Source: Verrucomicrobiota bacterium (GTDB taxonomy: Bacteria > Verrucomicrobiota > Lentisphaeria > Victivallales > UBA1829). From it: 39,839 nt of DNA. Location of the stretch: NCBI GenBank assembly GCA_022703965.1, contig JAKJHH010000007.1, positions 1 to 39,839 on the forward strand. Direction: 5' to 3'. The first letter of the stretch is position 1, and each line of letters begins with the position of its first letter. Below are positions 24,389 through 33,536 of this stretch, piece after piece. The notes beneath the pieces were generated by a model. It worked only from the letters and a program-made list of their open reading frames with translations. It was not told the DNA's origin and made no database searches. A program made the translations under genes and the position numbers.

Positions 24389-25222
24389 TTATCTTGTGCA
24401 GATGGGAAGGCCTTTGTCTCCGGTGAAGCGGATGAATATCGACCACGGTCTGGCAGGATAGAGCATTAAGGCTTTGACCATGATGCGGTTGTAACCCTTC
24501 TGAAATTTGATGCCGTCAATGCTGTCCTGATCTATGGATGCTTCTCGGAAGCCTTGGCTCCAGGCATGGACAAGACGCTCGTTGATCCAGATTTTCATGT
24601 AGCCGTTTCCGCCGCTTTTAAGCGTGATGTCCTGTACATCATTTTCTGAATAGACATAGGTCAGGAGATAGACCATAGCAGGTCTGGAAAGATTCGGGTA
24701 GAATGCCCTCAAATCTATTTTTCCGGGAGTGGCACCTCCGTCGAAAAGAGTCTTCTGCCAGCTTACCAGCCCGGCTACTTCCGTTCCGTCTGCATACTTT
24801 TCATCGGGAAGGACTTCCTTGTGGATGAATGAAGCCGGATTCTCATTCGTCGGCATTTCAAAAGGACTCGAAACCAGCCAGTTCATCACAAAGGAACTGT
24901 CGGAGAGAAAACGTTCGGTGTTCGCGTCCGGCATGACAAGACGGTTGGCTACAGGCACTTGCACAGAAGCTTCGGGTGGAAGCAGAGGACTCGTGAGTTC
25001 AGGCTTTTCATCGGAAGATTCATATTTTGGGGACTTCCAGGTTTTTCCGTTTTTCTGCACGGAGACCGGAAGATCTTCCTGCTTAGGTTGAGGCGGCGGC
25101 AAAGGCGCGATCAGAGGCTGGACAACGCTTTCTTCCTCTTTTGTTTCAGGACCGGAGGAAGAGCATCCGGCAATATATAAAGCCGTCATCAGTGCTACTG
25201 CAAACAGAATTATCTGTTTCAT
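24389..25222 (-). CDS. Lipoprotein with C-terminal beta-sandwich-like domain
   Basis: A 277-residue lipoprotein: signal sequence and lipobox YIAGC followed by SSSG, then a proline-rich linker (PLIAPLPPPQPKQEDLP). The C-terminal half includes YMKIWINERLVHAWSQGF and GIKFQKGYNRIMVKALMLYP, the strand pattern seen in exported beta-sandwich or PA14-like domains that are common in planctomycetes and lentisphaeres. No catalytic residues are recognisable. It stands alone except for the small ORF downstream, with its own 140-base upstream region before the DegT gene. A carbohydrate- or envelope-binding role is possible but not shown. Confidence 0.6.
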   Translation of the reverse strand: MKQIILFAVALMTALYIAGCSSSGPETKEEESVVQPLIAPLPPPQPKQEDLPVSVQKNGKTWKSPKYESSDEKPELTSPLLPPEASVQVPVANRLVMPDANTERFLSDSSFVMNWLVSSPFEMPTNENPASFIHKEVLPDEKYADGTEVAGLVSWQKTLFDGGATPGKIDLRAFYPNLSRPAMVYLLTYVYSENDVQDITLKSGGNGYMKIWINERLVHAWSQGFREASIDQDSIDGIKFQKGYNRIMVKALMLYPARPWSIFIRFTGDKGLPICTR

Positions 25223-25365
25223 TGGCTGTCGCTGCTCCTTTGTTAACAGTCCCGGTCTCTAAGATATGAGCTTTTAAGGCTTTTGACAAGAAGAAATTTT
25301 AAAAAAGCGCTTTCCGGGTATAAAGTAGCTGAATTGTTTTTAAATAATTTTGCAGGAGTTATAAA

Positions 25366-26592
25366 ATGAGCGACGATAATTTCATAAGGTTCTTCAAACC
25401 TCAGATCGGAATAGAAGAGATCAGCGAAGTTGTGGACTGCCTTAAATCAGGATGGCTCACCACTGCCGGAAGAACTAAGAAATTCGAGGAGGATTTTGCA
25501 AAATATACAGGTTTCTCCCATGCCGTCGCGTTGAACTCCTGTACTGCCGCCCTCCATCTTGCGCTTGAAGCCGTCGGACTTCAGGAAGGCGAACTTGTTA
25601 TTGTCCCTTCAATGACTTTCGCGGCTACCGCCGAAGTCGTCCGCTACTTCAACGCTACTCCCGTTCTTGTCGACTGCAACGAAGACGATTTCTGCATGAA
25701 CATGACGCAGGCCGAAGAAATTATCGAAAAAATTCAGGCGGGAAAACCTGTTAAGGGCGTTCCTGAAAAACACGGAAAAATCCGCGCCATCATCCCAGTC
25801 CACTATGGAGGTCAGGTTGCAGATGTCCTTAAAGCTCGTGAACTCTGCGACAAGTACGGCATGTACATGATCGAAGACTGCGCTCACTGCTGCCCCGCCT
25901 TCTTCAAGGACAAAAAAGGACAGTGGATCATGGCCGGCAAAAGCGCGGATATCGCCTGTTACTCCTTCTATGCCAATAAAACCATTACGACAGGTGAAGG
26001 CGGCATGGCGACAACCGACAATCAGGAATGGGCCGACAGAATGCGTGTTATGGCTCTCCACGGCATCAGCAAGGACGCCTGGAAGCGCTTCTCCAAAGCC
26101 GGATCATGGTATTACGAGATCGTCGCCCCCGGCTTCAAATACAACCTTACCGACGTCGCCTCAGCCATAGGCATACACCAGCTCAAAAAGGCTGATCTCT
26201 TCATGGATGAGCGCAAAAAAGTCGCCGAAAAGCTTACAAAAGGACTTCATGGAATTCCCGGTATAGTCCTTCCTTTCGAGAAAAAGGACAGAAAGCATGC
26301 CTGGCATCTCTATGAAATCCGTATCGTCGCCTCGGAAACAGGCATAACGCGCGATCTGTTTATTGATAAGATGAAGGATGCCGAAATAGGTTGCAGCGTA
26401 CATTATATTCCTCTTCACATGCACCCCTATTACAAGGAAAAATACGGCTTTGTGAAGGAAGACTTCCCGATTTCAGGAATGCTTGCTTCGGAAATCATGT
26501 CTCTGCCCATCTATCCGGGTCTGACGGACGAGGAAATCCATCGTATCTGTGAAGCCGTGAAAAAGATTGTCAAGGAAGCTAAAAAGGCTTGA
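25366..26592 (+). CDS. DegT/DnrJ/EryC1/StrS aminotransferase
   Basis: PLP enzyme that aminates keto-sugar nucleotides, a step in making amino sugars for lipopolysaccharide, O-antigen or glycans. The 408 residues follow the family length. Features are GWLTTAGRTKKFEEDFAKYTG, NSCTAALHLALEAVG, PVHYGGQVADV, MIEDCAHCCPA, and the PLP lysine K205 in SFYANKTITTGEGG. GGAG precedes the ATG. The downstream Maf gene begins seven bases after the stop, so they share a transcript. The nucleotide-sugar substrate cannot be stated, but the sugar genes at the left edge of the window show that glycan modification is active in this genome. Confidence 0.92.
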   Translation: MSDDNFIRFFKPQIGIEEISEVVDCLKSGWLTTAGRTKKFEEDFAKYTGFSHAVALNSCTAALHLALEAVGLQEGELVIVPSMTFAATAEVVRYFNATPVLVDCNEDDFCMNMTQAEEIIEKIQAGKPVKGVPEKHGKIRAIIPVHYGGQVADVLKARELCDKYGMYMIEDCAHCCPAFFKDKKGQWIMAGKSADIACYSFYANKTITTGEGGMATTDNQEWADRMRVMALHGISKDAWKRFSKAGSWYYEIVAPGFKYNLTDVASAIGIHQLKKADLFMDERKKVAEKLTKGLHGIPGIVLPFEKKDRKHAWHLYEIRIVASETGITRDLFIDKMKDAEIGCSVHYIPLHMHPYYKEKYGFVKEDFPISGMLASEIMSLPIYPGLTDEEIHRICEAVKKIVKEAKKA

Positions 26593-26599
26593 TGTTTTC

Positions 26600-27181
26600 A
26601 TGAATAACTCCGGCATCAGATTGATACTCGGCTCCGCCTCGCCGCGGCGCCGTGAGCTTTTGAAAGCGGCTGGCTTTGATTTTGAAGTCATAGCCCCGCA
26701 TGTGCCGGAGATCGAGAATTATCTTTATCCGCCTTACATACCTCTGCTGAATGCAATGCTCAAAGCTGATGCCGTCGCCAAAGATCATCCGAATGCCTTA
26801 GTAATCGGAGCCGACACCGTGATTTCCTTCGAGGACAATATCATAGGTAAACCAGCCTCCGAGTCTGACGCCGTCGATATTCTCTGTCGTCTTTCAGGTA
26901 AAGTCCACGAAGTCATAACCGGAGTCCGCCTGAGATCCTTCGCCCTGAACATCCGTTGCGACTTTGCCGAAATCAGCACAGTCCGCTTCAAAAACTTCAC
27001 CGCCTCGACCGCCCGCGACTATGTAAAACGAGTCCATACCCTCGACAAAGCCGGAGCCTACGCCATCCAGGAACACGGCGACATGATTGTCGCCGAAATC
27101 TCCGGTTCCCTCGATAACATCATCGGCCTCCCCTGCGACAAACTAAAAACCGCAATCAGCGCCGCAAGAACAGCCATCTAA
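26600..27181 (+). CDS. maf: Maf-like nucleoside triphosphate pyrophosphatase
   Basis: Hydrolyses dTTP/UTP-type or modified nucleotides, preventing their incorporation; bacterial members also inhibit septum formation when overproduced. The 193-residue product has the signature LGSASPRRREL at the N-terminus, VIGADTVISF, the VRLRSF strand, and KAGAYAIQEHGDMIV near the end. ATG 26600 is chosen over an earlier in-frame codon because the family begins just before the ILGSASPRR motif and AGGCTTGATG provides a modest ribosome site. It follows the DegT gene directly. Assignment to the YhdE-type subgroup is likely but not certain. Confidence 0.88.
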   Translation: MNNSGIRLILGSASPRRRELLKAAGFDFEVIAPHVPEIENYLYPPYIPLLNAMLKADAVAKDHPNALVIGADTVISFEDNIIGKPASESDAVDILCRLSGKVHEVITGVRLRSFALNIRCDFAEISTVRFKNFTASTARDYVKRVHTLDKAGAYAIQEHGDMIVAEISGSLDNIIGLPCDKLKTAISAARTAI

Positions 27182-27358
27182 ACACATTCTGCATCCATCT
27201 CAATCCATGATTAGAAAATCAGACTTATTTTCAAGATAAAAATGAGTATACAGACAAGACTTAACTCTTATGACAAAATCATTAGCTCTCGACATCTCAA
27301 AAGATTGAATCAGTTTCTCGGAACTGTGAACAAGATAAACCTTTCAGATATTCCGATA

Positions 27359-28228
27359 TCATGCATGAAAAAGATGTGATTTAAAACCGCAATGGTCAAC
27401 AGTATGTGTTGCTTCCGAGTCTTTACATATATACTTTGTTTTCAAATCCTTGCATAATCCTCCAAGATCGGGAAAAATAGAGGAATGCGTAATCCCCATG
27501 GTAGTGAGTTCAGTGCGGATGGATTGGGCGGCATCTTCAGAAAATTCATATCGGAAAATAAATGATGGATTAATTCCAAAACATTTCTCCAGCGGTTCTC
27601 TTGATGATCCATGAATTGTGAATACACTTTTTTGAGCAACTAAACGCTGGTCGATATACGTAGTGGTTATTGCCACAGGATTGATAGTAGACAATGGTTT
27701 GTTAGTATCATTATCATTGGATCCTGTACGTGGGTTTGCCGCATTGAAAGCAAGCTGACAATTGTTATAACCTCCGCAAACACTTTGGCTAGTAGCCATA
27801 GAAAGAAGAACAGATTTTTTATTAACTGAAACATTATTCATCTCTGCCGGGTTTAATATCCAAACAACTGGCTTACTCTTTTCTGTATCAGAGCCAGCGT
27901 CTAAAGTAGCAAAGTAAAGTGCCACAAGAACACTTTCGGTCCAATCAAGTAAACGAGTTGGAGCTCCATAGTGTTGCATTTGAAAGAGCCATTTGTCAAA
28001 ACGGTCAAATTCGATATCCACTCCATAGCCAGGAGCCTTATTCCGAAAGTCGTGACAAATCAGGTTTTCATTATATTTCCGGCGGAAAATTGTCGGTTTC
28101 AACTCCCAATTTTCCTTTTGCCCGCGAAACCAACGAATTGTCCATCCCGCAGTATCTGTATCTAAATGGGACATGAATTCGGCAACGGTCTTAATTGTTC
28201 TTTTTGCACCCAATGTTGATAGAGTCAT
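27359..28228 (-). CDS. FRG-domain protein
   Basis: A 289-residue protein built around an FRG domain, named for its Phe-Arg-Gly core. WFRGQ (residues 33-37) and the later QHYGAPTRLLDWT segment with ALYFAT are clear matches. The C-terminal half is polar and not recognisable. The function of FRG domains is not established, but they occur in isolated, often transferred genes, including candidate defence loci. ATG 28228 is chosen over TTG 28243 because AGGATA lies just upstream. The gene is relatively AT-rich, with no operon partner in either direction, and lies between Maf and a divergent glycosidase. Confidence 0.82.
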   Translation of the reverse strand: MTLSTLGAKRTIKTVAEFMSHLDTDTAGWTIRWFRGQKENWELKPTIFRRKYNENLICHDFRNKAPGYGVDIEFDRFDKWLFQMQHYGAPTRLLDWTESVLVALYFATLDAGSDTEKSKPVVWILNPAEMNNVSVNKKSVLLSMATSQSVCGGYNNCQLAFNAANPRTGSNDNDTNKPLSTINPVAITTTYIDQRLVAQKSVFTIHGSSREPLEKCFGINPSFIFRYEFSEDAAQSIRTELTTMGITHSSIFPDLGGLCKDLKTKYICKDSEATHTVDHCGFKSHLFHA

Positions 28229-28653
28229 TGTGTATCCTATCAATTTAAACTGATTTTACATTTTTTAGATGTTTTTTGTTAAATCAGCTAATGTTTTTTG
28301 AACTTGCACAAATTAGGCACATTTCTGTACATGTGAAGGTTCTACATTTCAAGGATATATGCACTGAAATCTCAAGCATTTTCTTGGAATGCCATCATGT
28401 GACAAGATAAAAGTAAATGCCTACATAAGTTCAAACCAATTTGACTTGCACTGGCGGATTGATGATTTGCAGGGCTGATTTCATGAAATATTTGAAAATC
28501 CGCTAAAGGAAAATGGCAAAATCACCGGAAGACTGGCATTTTATCAAGTCTTGCTTTTCGTCGGATGAATTGCAGGAGCGACAAAGCTGATTATTCATGC
28601 AAGCTTCATATTGACGGAAGTTTTGCGCTAACAGGTAAATTATTGAGGTTTTT
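28229..28653. other. 425-base intergenic region
   Basis: AT-rich region between the divergent FRG and GH2 genes. It holds no credible coding frame, tRNA or strong hairpin. Repeated short words such as GACTTGCAC-like GAACTTGCAC at about 28310 and GACTTGCACTGG at about 28440 are the only structure I see; they could be protein-binding sites. Promoters for both genes are presumably here but I could not identify a clear pair. Confidence 0.4.
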
Positions 28654-30987
28654 ATGCGCCAGTCCGCAGTCTTGAAAGAATGGACTTTTCATTTAGGAAA
28701 TATCGACGGATTCGAGCTTCCTGATTTTAACGATTCTGCCTGGACTCAGGTGCAGATTCCTCATGACTGGGCCATCAACGGCCCCTTCGATCCGGAAAAC
28801 GACAAGCAAGTTACCAGAATTCTTCAGGACGGAGAAACTCACGAGACAGCACACTATGGACGTACAGGCGGCCTGCCGCATGTCGGAATCGGACTCTACC
28901 GCACAAGTTTTGATCTTGCGGAATCAGGGCGCTCGATACGTCTGGAATTCGACGGGGTGATGAGTCATGGGAAAGTTTATGTCAACGGAAAATTCGCTGG
29001 CGAACGTCCTTACGGTTACAGCTCCTTTGCGCTTGATATCGGAGACTTGACGCAGGCGGGCAAAAATATCGTTGCCGTCCGTGTCGAGAATCCGCCGACA
29101 TCTTCGCGTTGGTATCCCGGAGCAGGAATTTATCGAGAAGTCCGTCTGCACAAGCTCGAAGAGGCTCATTTCAAATATAACGGAATCGAACTTAAAACGG
29201 TCTCCTTGGACTTGGAACAGCGTAGCGCCACATTGCAGGTCAATGCTGAATGCAGCGCCGGAGATGTCGAATTTGAAGTGCTTGATCCCTCCGGAACGCT
29301 CCTTGCAAGCGGAAAAGATACGCTTAAACTGACTCAGTGCCGTTTCTGGTCGCCCGAGGAGCCGTCACTTTATCTTGTCCGTGCGAAGCTTTTTCACAGA
29401 GGAATCCTTGCCGATCAGCTTGAAATTCCATACGGTTTCCGGCAAATAGCTTTTGATTCTGAGCGCGGTATGACGCTGAACTCAAAACCCTATTACATGA
29501 AGGGCGTCTGCCTGCATCATGACGCTGGACCTCTCGGAGCGGCTTTTTCGCTTCCCTCTTTGAAACATCGTTTCCTCCTGCTCAAGCAGATCGGATGCAA
29601 TGCTGTCCGAAGCACGCACAATCCTCCTGATCCGAAGTGGCTGGATCTTTGCGATTCAATGGGATTTCTTGCCATTGATGAAGCCTTTGACTGCTGGCAG
29701 ATCGCAAAATGCGCCAATGACTACTCCACTCTCTATGCGGAATGGCACGAGCGCGACCTTTGCGACATGATCCGGCGCGACCGCAATCATCCGTCCGTAA
29801 TTATGTGGAGCATCGGCAACGAAATCAACGAACAGCGCGACAAGGACGGAGCATCAGTGGCACGACATCTTGCCGAGCTTGTCCGCAATATCGATAAATC
29901 TCGTCCTGTCACGGCCGGACTCGACGTGCCTGACATGGCTCTGGAAAACCGTCTGCCTCAGGAACTCGATATCGTAGGCTGGAACTATAAACCGCACCGC
30001 TACGAGGAATTCCATAAGCGTCTGCCGGATAAGCCTCAGTACGGCAGCGAAACAGCCTCGACGGTCAGCTCAAGAGGTGAATATTTTCTTCCGGCTGAAA
30101 GCGGCGTCAAGGATCACGAAAACTGCCAGTGTTCAAGCTATGACCTTGAGCACTGCCCGTGGTCGCAGACTCCGGACACCGAATTCCACTATCAGGATCA
30201 GTGTCCTTGGATAATGGGTGAATTTGTCTGGACAGGTTTTGATTATCTCGGAGAACCTTCGCCGTACAATCATCACTGGCCGTCCCACAGCTCCTACTTC
30301 GGAATTTTCGATCTCTGCGCTTTGCCGAAGGATCGCGCATGGCTCTATGCGGCACGCTGGACATCACGCAAGATTCTCCATATCCTGCCGCACTGGAACT
30401 GGGAAGGCCGAGAGGGTACCGTTGTTCCGGTTCACGTCTACACAAATTACGGACAGATTGAGCTGCTTGTCAACGGAAAATCCTATGGAGTCAAAAAACT
30501 CAGTCCCTCTAACCGCATTGTATGGGATAATGTAATTTATGAGCCGGGAAGCATCGTTGCAGTGGCTAAGGATGATGCCGGCAATCTGCTGGAATCCGTA
30601 AGCAGAAAAACAGCCGCGCAGGCAAGCAAGATATCGCTTTCAGCAGACAGGAATATATTGACTGCCGACGGCGAAGACCTAGCCTTTGTCACTGTCTCGG
30701 TGCTTGACGTGAGCGGCGAAATTCAGCCTCACTCCTCGCACGACATACGCTTCACTGTAAGCGGCGGAACTCTGGCTGCGCTTGGAAACGGCGATCCGCG
30801 CTCAATCGAGACTTTTGACCAGAAGCATATTTCTCAGTTTCACGGACAGTCCATGCTTATAATCCGCTCGCGCAGAACAGCCGGAACAATCAAAGTCCGT
30901 GCAGAAGCAGACGGTCTGAGTCCGGCAGAGCTGGAACTCAGCGTAACGGAGCGTCCATATCTTGATTCAATAAAATTTCCGCTTTGA
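28654..30987 (+). CDS. GH2 beta-galactosidase-like glycosidase with C-terminal Ig-like domains
   Basis: A 777-residue family-2 glycoside hydrolase, probably releasing beta-linked galactose or a related sugar from oligosaccharides inside the cell, since no signal peptide is visible. Domain order: N-terminal sugar-binding sandwich (PHDWAINGPFD, GLYRTSFDL, VRVENPPTSSRWYPGAGIY), immunoglobulin-like strand region, TIM barrel, and C-terminal DUF4982 plus Big-1-like domain. The acid/base is E390 in SIGNEINE and the nucleophile is E523 in IMGEFVWTGFDY, both intact. RNHPSVIMWSIGNE is the classic family signature. It is followed 14 bases later by a GNAT gene, so the two probably share a transcript. Confidence 0.93.
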   Translation: MRQSAVLKEWTFHLGNIDGFELPDFNDSAWTQVQIPHDWAINGPFDPENDKQVTRILQDGETHETAHYGRTGGLPHVGIGLYRTSFDLAESGRSIRLEFDGVMSHGKVYVNGKFAGERPYGYSSFALDIGDLTQAGKNIVAVRVENPPTSSRWYPGAGIYREVRLHKLEEAHFKYNGIELKTVSLDLEQRSATLQVNAECSAGDVEFEVLDPSGTLLASGKDTLKLTQCRFWSPEEPSLYLVRAKLFHRGILADQLEIPYGFRQIAFDSERGMTLNSKPYYMKGVCLHHDAGPLGAAFSLPSLKHRFLLLKQIGCNAVRSTHNPPDPKWLDLCDSMGFLAIDEAFDCWQIAKCANDYSTLYAEWHERDLCDMIRRDRNHPSVIMWSIGNEINEQRDKDGASVARHLAELVRNIDKSRPVTAGLDVPDMALENRLPQELDIVGWNYKPHRYEEFHKRLPDKPQYGSETASTVSSRGEYFLPAESGVKDHENCQCSSYDLEHCPWSQTPDTEFHYQDQCPWIMGEFVWTGFDYLGEPSPYNHHWPSHSSYFGIFDLCALPKDRAWLYAARWTSRKILHILPHWNWEGREGTVVPVHVYTNYGQIELLVNGKSYGVKKLSPSNRIVWDNVIYEPGSIVAVAKDDAGNLLESVSRKTAAQASKISLSADRNILTADGEDLAFVTVSVLDVSGEIQPHSSHDIRFTVSGGTLAALGNGDPRSIETFDQKHISQFHGQSMLIIRSRRTAGTIKVRAEADGLSPAELELSVTERPYLDSIKFPL

Positions 30988-31001
30988 ACTGAAAGTGTCT
31001 T

Positions 31002-31496
31002 ATGAGTGAGCTTATAAAACTGGAATTCAGGAAAATAAGCTCATTTCATCGAGGCATACTTTTCGAGTTGCTGTCTGACGCATACTCTTTTGATTCCCGC
31101 TGTGCAGAAGTCTGGAGCAATGACTGGAAGAGTTTCGATGATTTTTTCTTTGATAATCCGCATATTGCGGATCGTTGCGGCTTCGTAAGCACGATCGACG
31201 GCAATCCCATAGGCTTTGCCTCGTGGGATCCGAGAAATATGCCTGACTATGCGATAATCGGACATAACTGCATAGCTACGGAGTTCAAAGGACATGGCTA
31301 TGGAACTCAACAGATCCTTGAGGCAATACGCAGGATATCTGAAGCGGATTTCAAAAAAATTATTGTCACCACCAATGATCTTCTGATTCCGGCAAAACAT
31401 ATGTATGAGAGAGCAGGATTCCGAATGATCCGCCGTCGTGAAAACAAGCATTTTTCAGGCGGATATATTGATTACAAATACTCACTTCGCGATTAA
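31002..31496 (+). CDS. GNAT-family acetyltransferase
   Basis: A 164-residue N-acetyltransferase using acetyl-CoA. The acetyl-CoA binding motif is in CIATEFKGHGYGTQQI, followed by IIVTTNDLLIPAKHMYERAGF-R typical of the C-terminal half of the fold. The start ATG 31002 follows the GH2 stop by 14 bases, so a link with sugar metabolism is possible. The substrate is unknown. It is the last gene before the non-coding hairpin element. Confidence 0.82.
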   Translation: MSELIKLEFRKISSFHRGILFELLSDAYSFDSRCAEVWSNDWKSFDDFFFDNPHIADRCGFVSTIDGNPIGFASWDPRNMPDYAIIGHNCIATEFKGHGYGTQQILEAIRRISEADFKKIIVTTNDLLIPAKHMYERAGFRMIRRRENKHFSGGYIDYKYSLRD

Positions 31497-31540
31497 TATT
31501 GATAGTTGTGACATGAAAAAACAGTTTTTTAAAGAAATTT

Positions 31541-31756
31541 ACAGTGGCATCCCATAGGAAACTGAAAAAATAAAGTAAAAAAGCTTGTATTGAGCTTAGA
31601 ATATAAAGCTTTTGCAAAACATAAAAATCGGAATTGGGTATTTCCAGGGTACACGACGGAGGGAGGGAAGATCGCTCTTCCGCCGCTCGGCGGGCAGGAA
31701 TGAATTCCTGCACTCTGTTAAAATGCTTCGCATTTTACTTTTTATGGGATGACTGT
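31541..31756. repeat. Hairpin-rich element with terminal inverted repeats (MITE-like)
   Basis: ACAGTGGCATCCCATA (31541-31556) and TATGGGATGACTGT (31743-31756) are inverted copies differing by a two-base bulge. Inside lie four compact hairpins in a row: GGAAGA/TCTTCC (31666-31681), CCGCCG/CGGCGG (31680-31693), GCAGGAA/TTCCTGC (31694-31711) and AAAATGC/GCATTTT (31720-31736). A direct repeat AGAAATTTA occurs at 31533-31541 and 31758-31766, which may be a target duplication, but its core is self-palindromic so this is ambiguous. It codes for nothing credible and resembles a non-autonomous transposon. Confidence 0.6.
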
Positions 31757-31767
31757 GAGAAATTTAT

Positions 31768-31795
31768 TTGACAGTCTTTTTAATTATGCTATTTT
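31768..31795 (+). promoter_or_regulatory. Promoter of the first ars block
   Basis: TTGACA at 31768-31773 is a perfect -35, followed after 16 bases by TATTTT at 31790-31795, some 30 bases before the ArsR start. It lies 12 bases from the end of the hairpin element. ArsR proteins repress by binding near such promoters; no clear operator palindrome is visible. Confidence 0.55.
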
Positions 31796-31825
31796 ACCAA
31801 TAAGCCAAATATGAAGAGGTGTTAA

Positions 31826-32134
31826 ATGGTTCCGGAAAAGTACAATGTTCAGGCGGAGATAATAAAGGCGCTTGCTCATCCGAGCAGACTTTATATTGTG
31901 TCTGAGCTTGCTAAAAGAGAAATATGCGTCTGTGATCTGACAGAGATGGTCGGCGCTGATATCTCGACAATTTCCAAACATCTGCTTGTACTTAAGAACG
32001 CCGGAATAGTTTCGACACGAAAGGAAGGGACTCAGATCTTTTATAAACTCCTCTGTCCATGTATTCTGGATTTTGTTTCGTGCATTGCCAATGTCGCAAG
32101 AAAAAATGCAGAAACAAGCATGAAAGGTGTATGA
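31826..32134 (+). CDS. arsR: ArsR-family arsenic-responsive repressor (first block)
   Basis: Dimeric winged-helix repressor that releases DNA upon binding As(III) or similar. The 102-residue protein contains the metal-binding pattern EICVCDL (C34 and C36), the recognition helix DISTISKHLLVLKNAGIVS, and a beta-wing YKLLCPCI. The extra cysteines C77, C79 and C86 could form part of a second metal site, possibly suited to trivalent organoarsenicals. It is the first gene of the arsenic island with a strong -35 upstream. The following permease gene starts 60 bases on. A member of this type commonly regulates the downstream operon. Confidence 0.9.
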   Translation: MVPEKYNVQAEIIKALAHPSRLYIVSELAKREICVCDLTEMVGADISTISKHLLVLKNAGIVSTRKEGTQIFYKLLCPCILDFVSCIANVARKNAETSMKGV

Positions 32135-32195
32135 CGATCTATTGTTTTTTGAACTATTATTGGCTTTTTGACCAAATACAAAAAGGATATTGTTT

Positions 32196-33497
32196 ATGGA
32201 ATGGAAAGAAGAATGGAAAAAGCTTGCGGCGATAGTCGCGGTTTTTATACTTTGCTTTTATCTGCCTGTCGGCTACGAGAGATTTGACCATGCGCTGCTG
32301 GAGGCGTTTTATCTTGTAAAATGGTATGCCCGTGAACATGTACTTCTCTGCCTTATTCCGGCGTTTTTCATTGCCGGAGCAATTGGAGTTTTCATCAGCC
32401 AGGCTTCCGTAATGAAGTATCTTGGGCCGAAAGCCAATAAGTTTCTGGCCTATGGAGTTGCGGCGGTGTCGGGGACAATTCTGGCGGTCTGTTCGTGTAC
32501 AGTATTACCGCTTTTTGCCGGGATCTACCGAATGGGGGCGGGACTTGGCCCCGCCTGTGCATTTCTTTATTCAGGTCCGGCGATCAATGTTCTTGCAATC
32601 GCAATGACTGCGCGCATACTTGGAATCGAACTGGGAATTGCACGCGCTGTCGGCGCAATCGTATTCAGTATTGTCATTGGCGTAGCGATGCATCTGATCT
32701 TCCACAAGGAGGAAGAAGCCAAAGCCGCGGCACAGATGGAAATGCCTGAGCCTGATGTCAAACGTCCGCTATGGCAGACATCACTTTATTTTGCCTCGAT
32801 GGTCGGCATTCTGGTTTTCGCGAACTGGGGAAAATCAGACGATTCGGACGGGGTCTGGAATCTGATTCAAGCCTGGAAATGGCCGATTACTTCACTCTGC
32901 GCGCTCGCATTAGGAACTATGCTGATCAAGTGGTTTGAGGTCAAATCTTGGAAAGTCGCAGTCACTGCAATTCCGGTAATAATCTTAGCTTTGCTGTTTC
33001 CGGATATGCCGCTGCTTGCGTTTGCGGCCGGAACCATTGGATTGTCTGTTTTTACCAGCACGGATAAAGGAGAAAGCGGTGAATGGTTCCATTCCTCGTG
33101 GACTTTTGCGAAACAGATCCTGCCTCTGCTTCTTTTCGGCGTACTGATTGCGGGATTCCTGCTGGGACGCGTCGGTGAAGAAGGAATGATTCCCTCGGAA
33201 TGGGTGTCTGCGGCAGTGGGAGGCAACTCTTTTTCGGCAAACTTTTCTGCAGCTTTCTTCGGAGCGTTCATGTATTTTGCAACCTTGACTGAAGTGCCGA
33301 TTCTACAAGGCTTGATCGGAAACGGAATGGGACAGGGGCCCGCTCTCGCTCTCTTGCTTGCCGGTCCGGCTCTGAGCCTGCCCAATATGCTTGTGATCAG
33401 AAGTATCATGGGAACGAAAAAGACTGTAGTTTTTGTTTCGCTGGTCATCGTGATGGCCACATTTTGCGGCATGATTTTTGGAACATTCTGGGGTTAA
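32196..33497 (+). CDS. COG0701-type permease (arsenical efflux, ArsP-like)
   Basis: Inner-membrane transporter of the DUF318/COG0701 family with about ten predicted membrane segments over 433 residues. The conserved CSC motif is at C99 and C101 in LAVCSCTVLPLFAGIYRMGAG; a second repeat appears as the FGAFMYFATLTEVPILQGLIG segment. Family members include ArsP, which exports trivalent organoarsenicals such as methylarsenite and aromatic species, so the arsenic context points to export. ATG 32196 is used, with AAAGGA eight bases upstream; an in-frame TTG at 32190 is less likely. Followed by a small redox protein, as in other ars islands. Confidence 0.82.
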   Translation: MEWKEEWKKLAAIVAVFILCFYLPVGYERFDHALLEAFYLVKWYAREHVLLCLIPAFFIAGAIGVFISQASVMKYLGPKANKFLAYGVAAVSGTILAVCSCTVLPLFAGIYRMGAGLGPACAFLYSGPAINVLAIAMTARILGIELGIARAVGAIVFSIVIGVAMHLIFHKEEEAKAAAQMEMPEPDVKRPLWQTSLYFASMVGILVFANWGKSDDSDGVWNLIQAWKWPITSLCALALGTMLIKWFEVKSWKVAVTAIPVIILALLFPDMPLLAFAAGTIGLSVFTSTDKGESGEWFHSSWTFAKQILPLLLFGVLIAGFLLGRVGEEGMIPSEWVSAAVGGNSFSANFSAAFFGAFMYFATLTEVPILQGLIGNGMGQGPALALLLAGPALSLPNMLVIRSIMGTKKTVVFVSLVIVMATFCGMIFGTFWG

Positions 33498-33536
33498 TCC
33501 CAGTCTAATACTCAAAGAAAGAGAAGGAATTATAGC

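Noticed and set aside
31366-31713. Minus-strand ORF of 115 codons across the GNAT end and hairpin element
   Set aside because: Covers hairpins and the antisense of a GNAT gene; composition is not protein-like.
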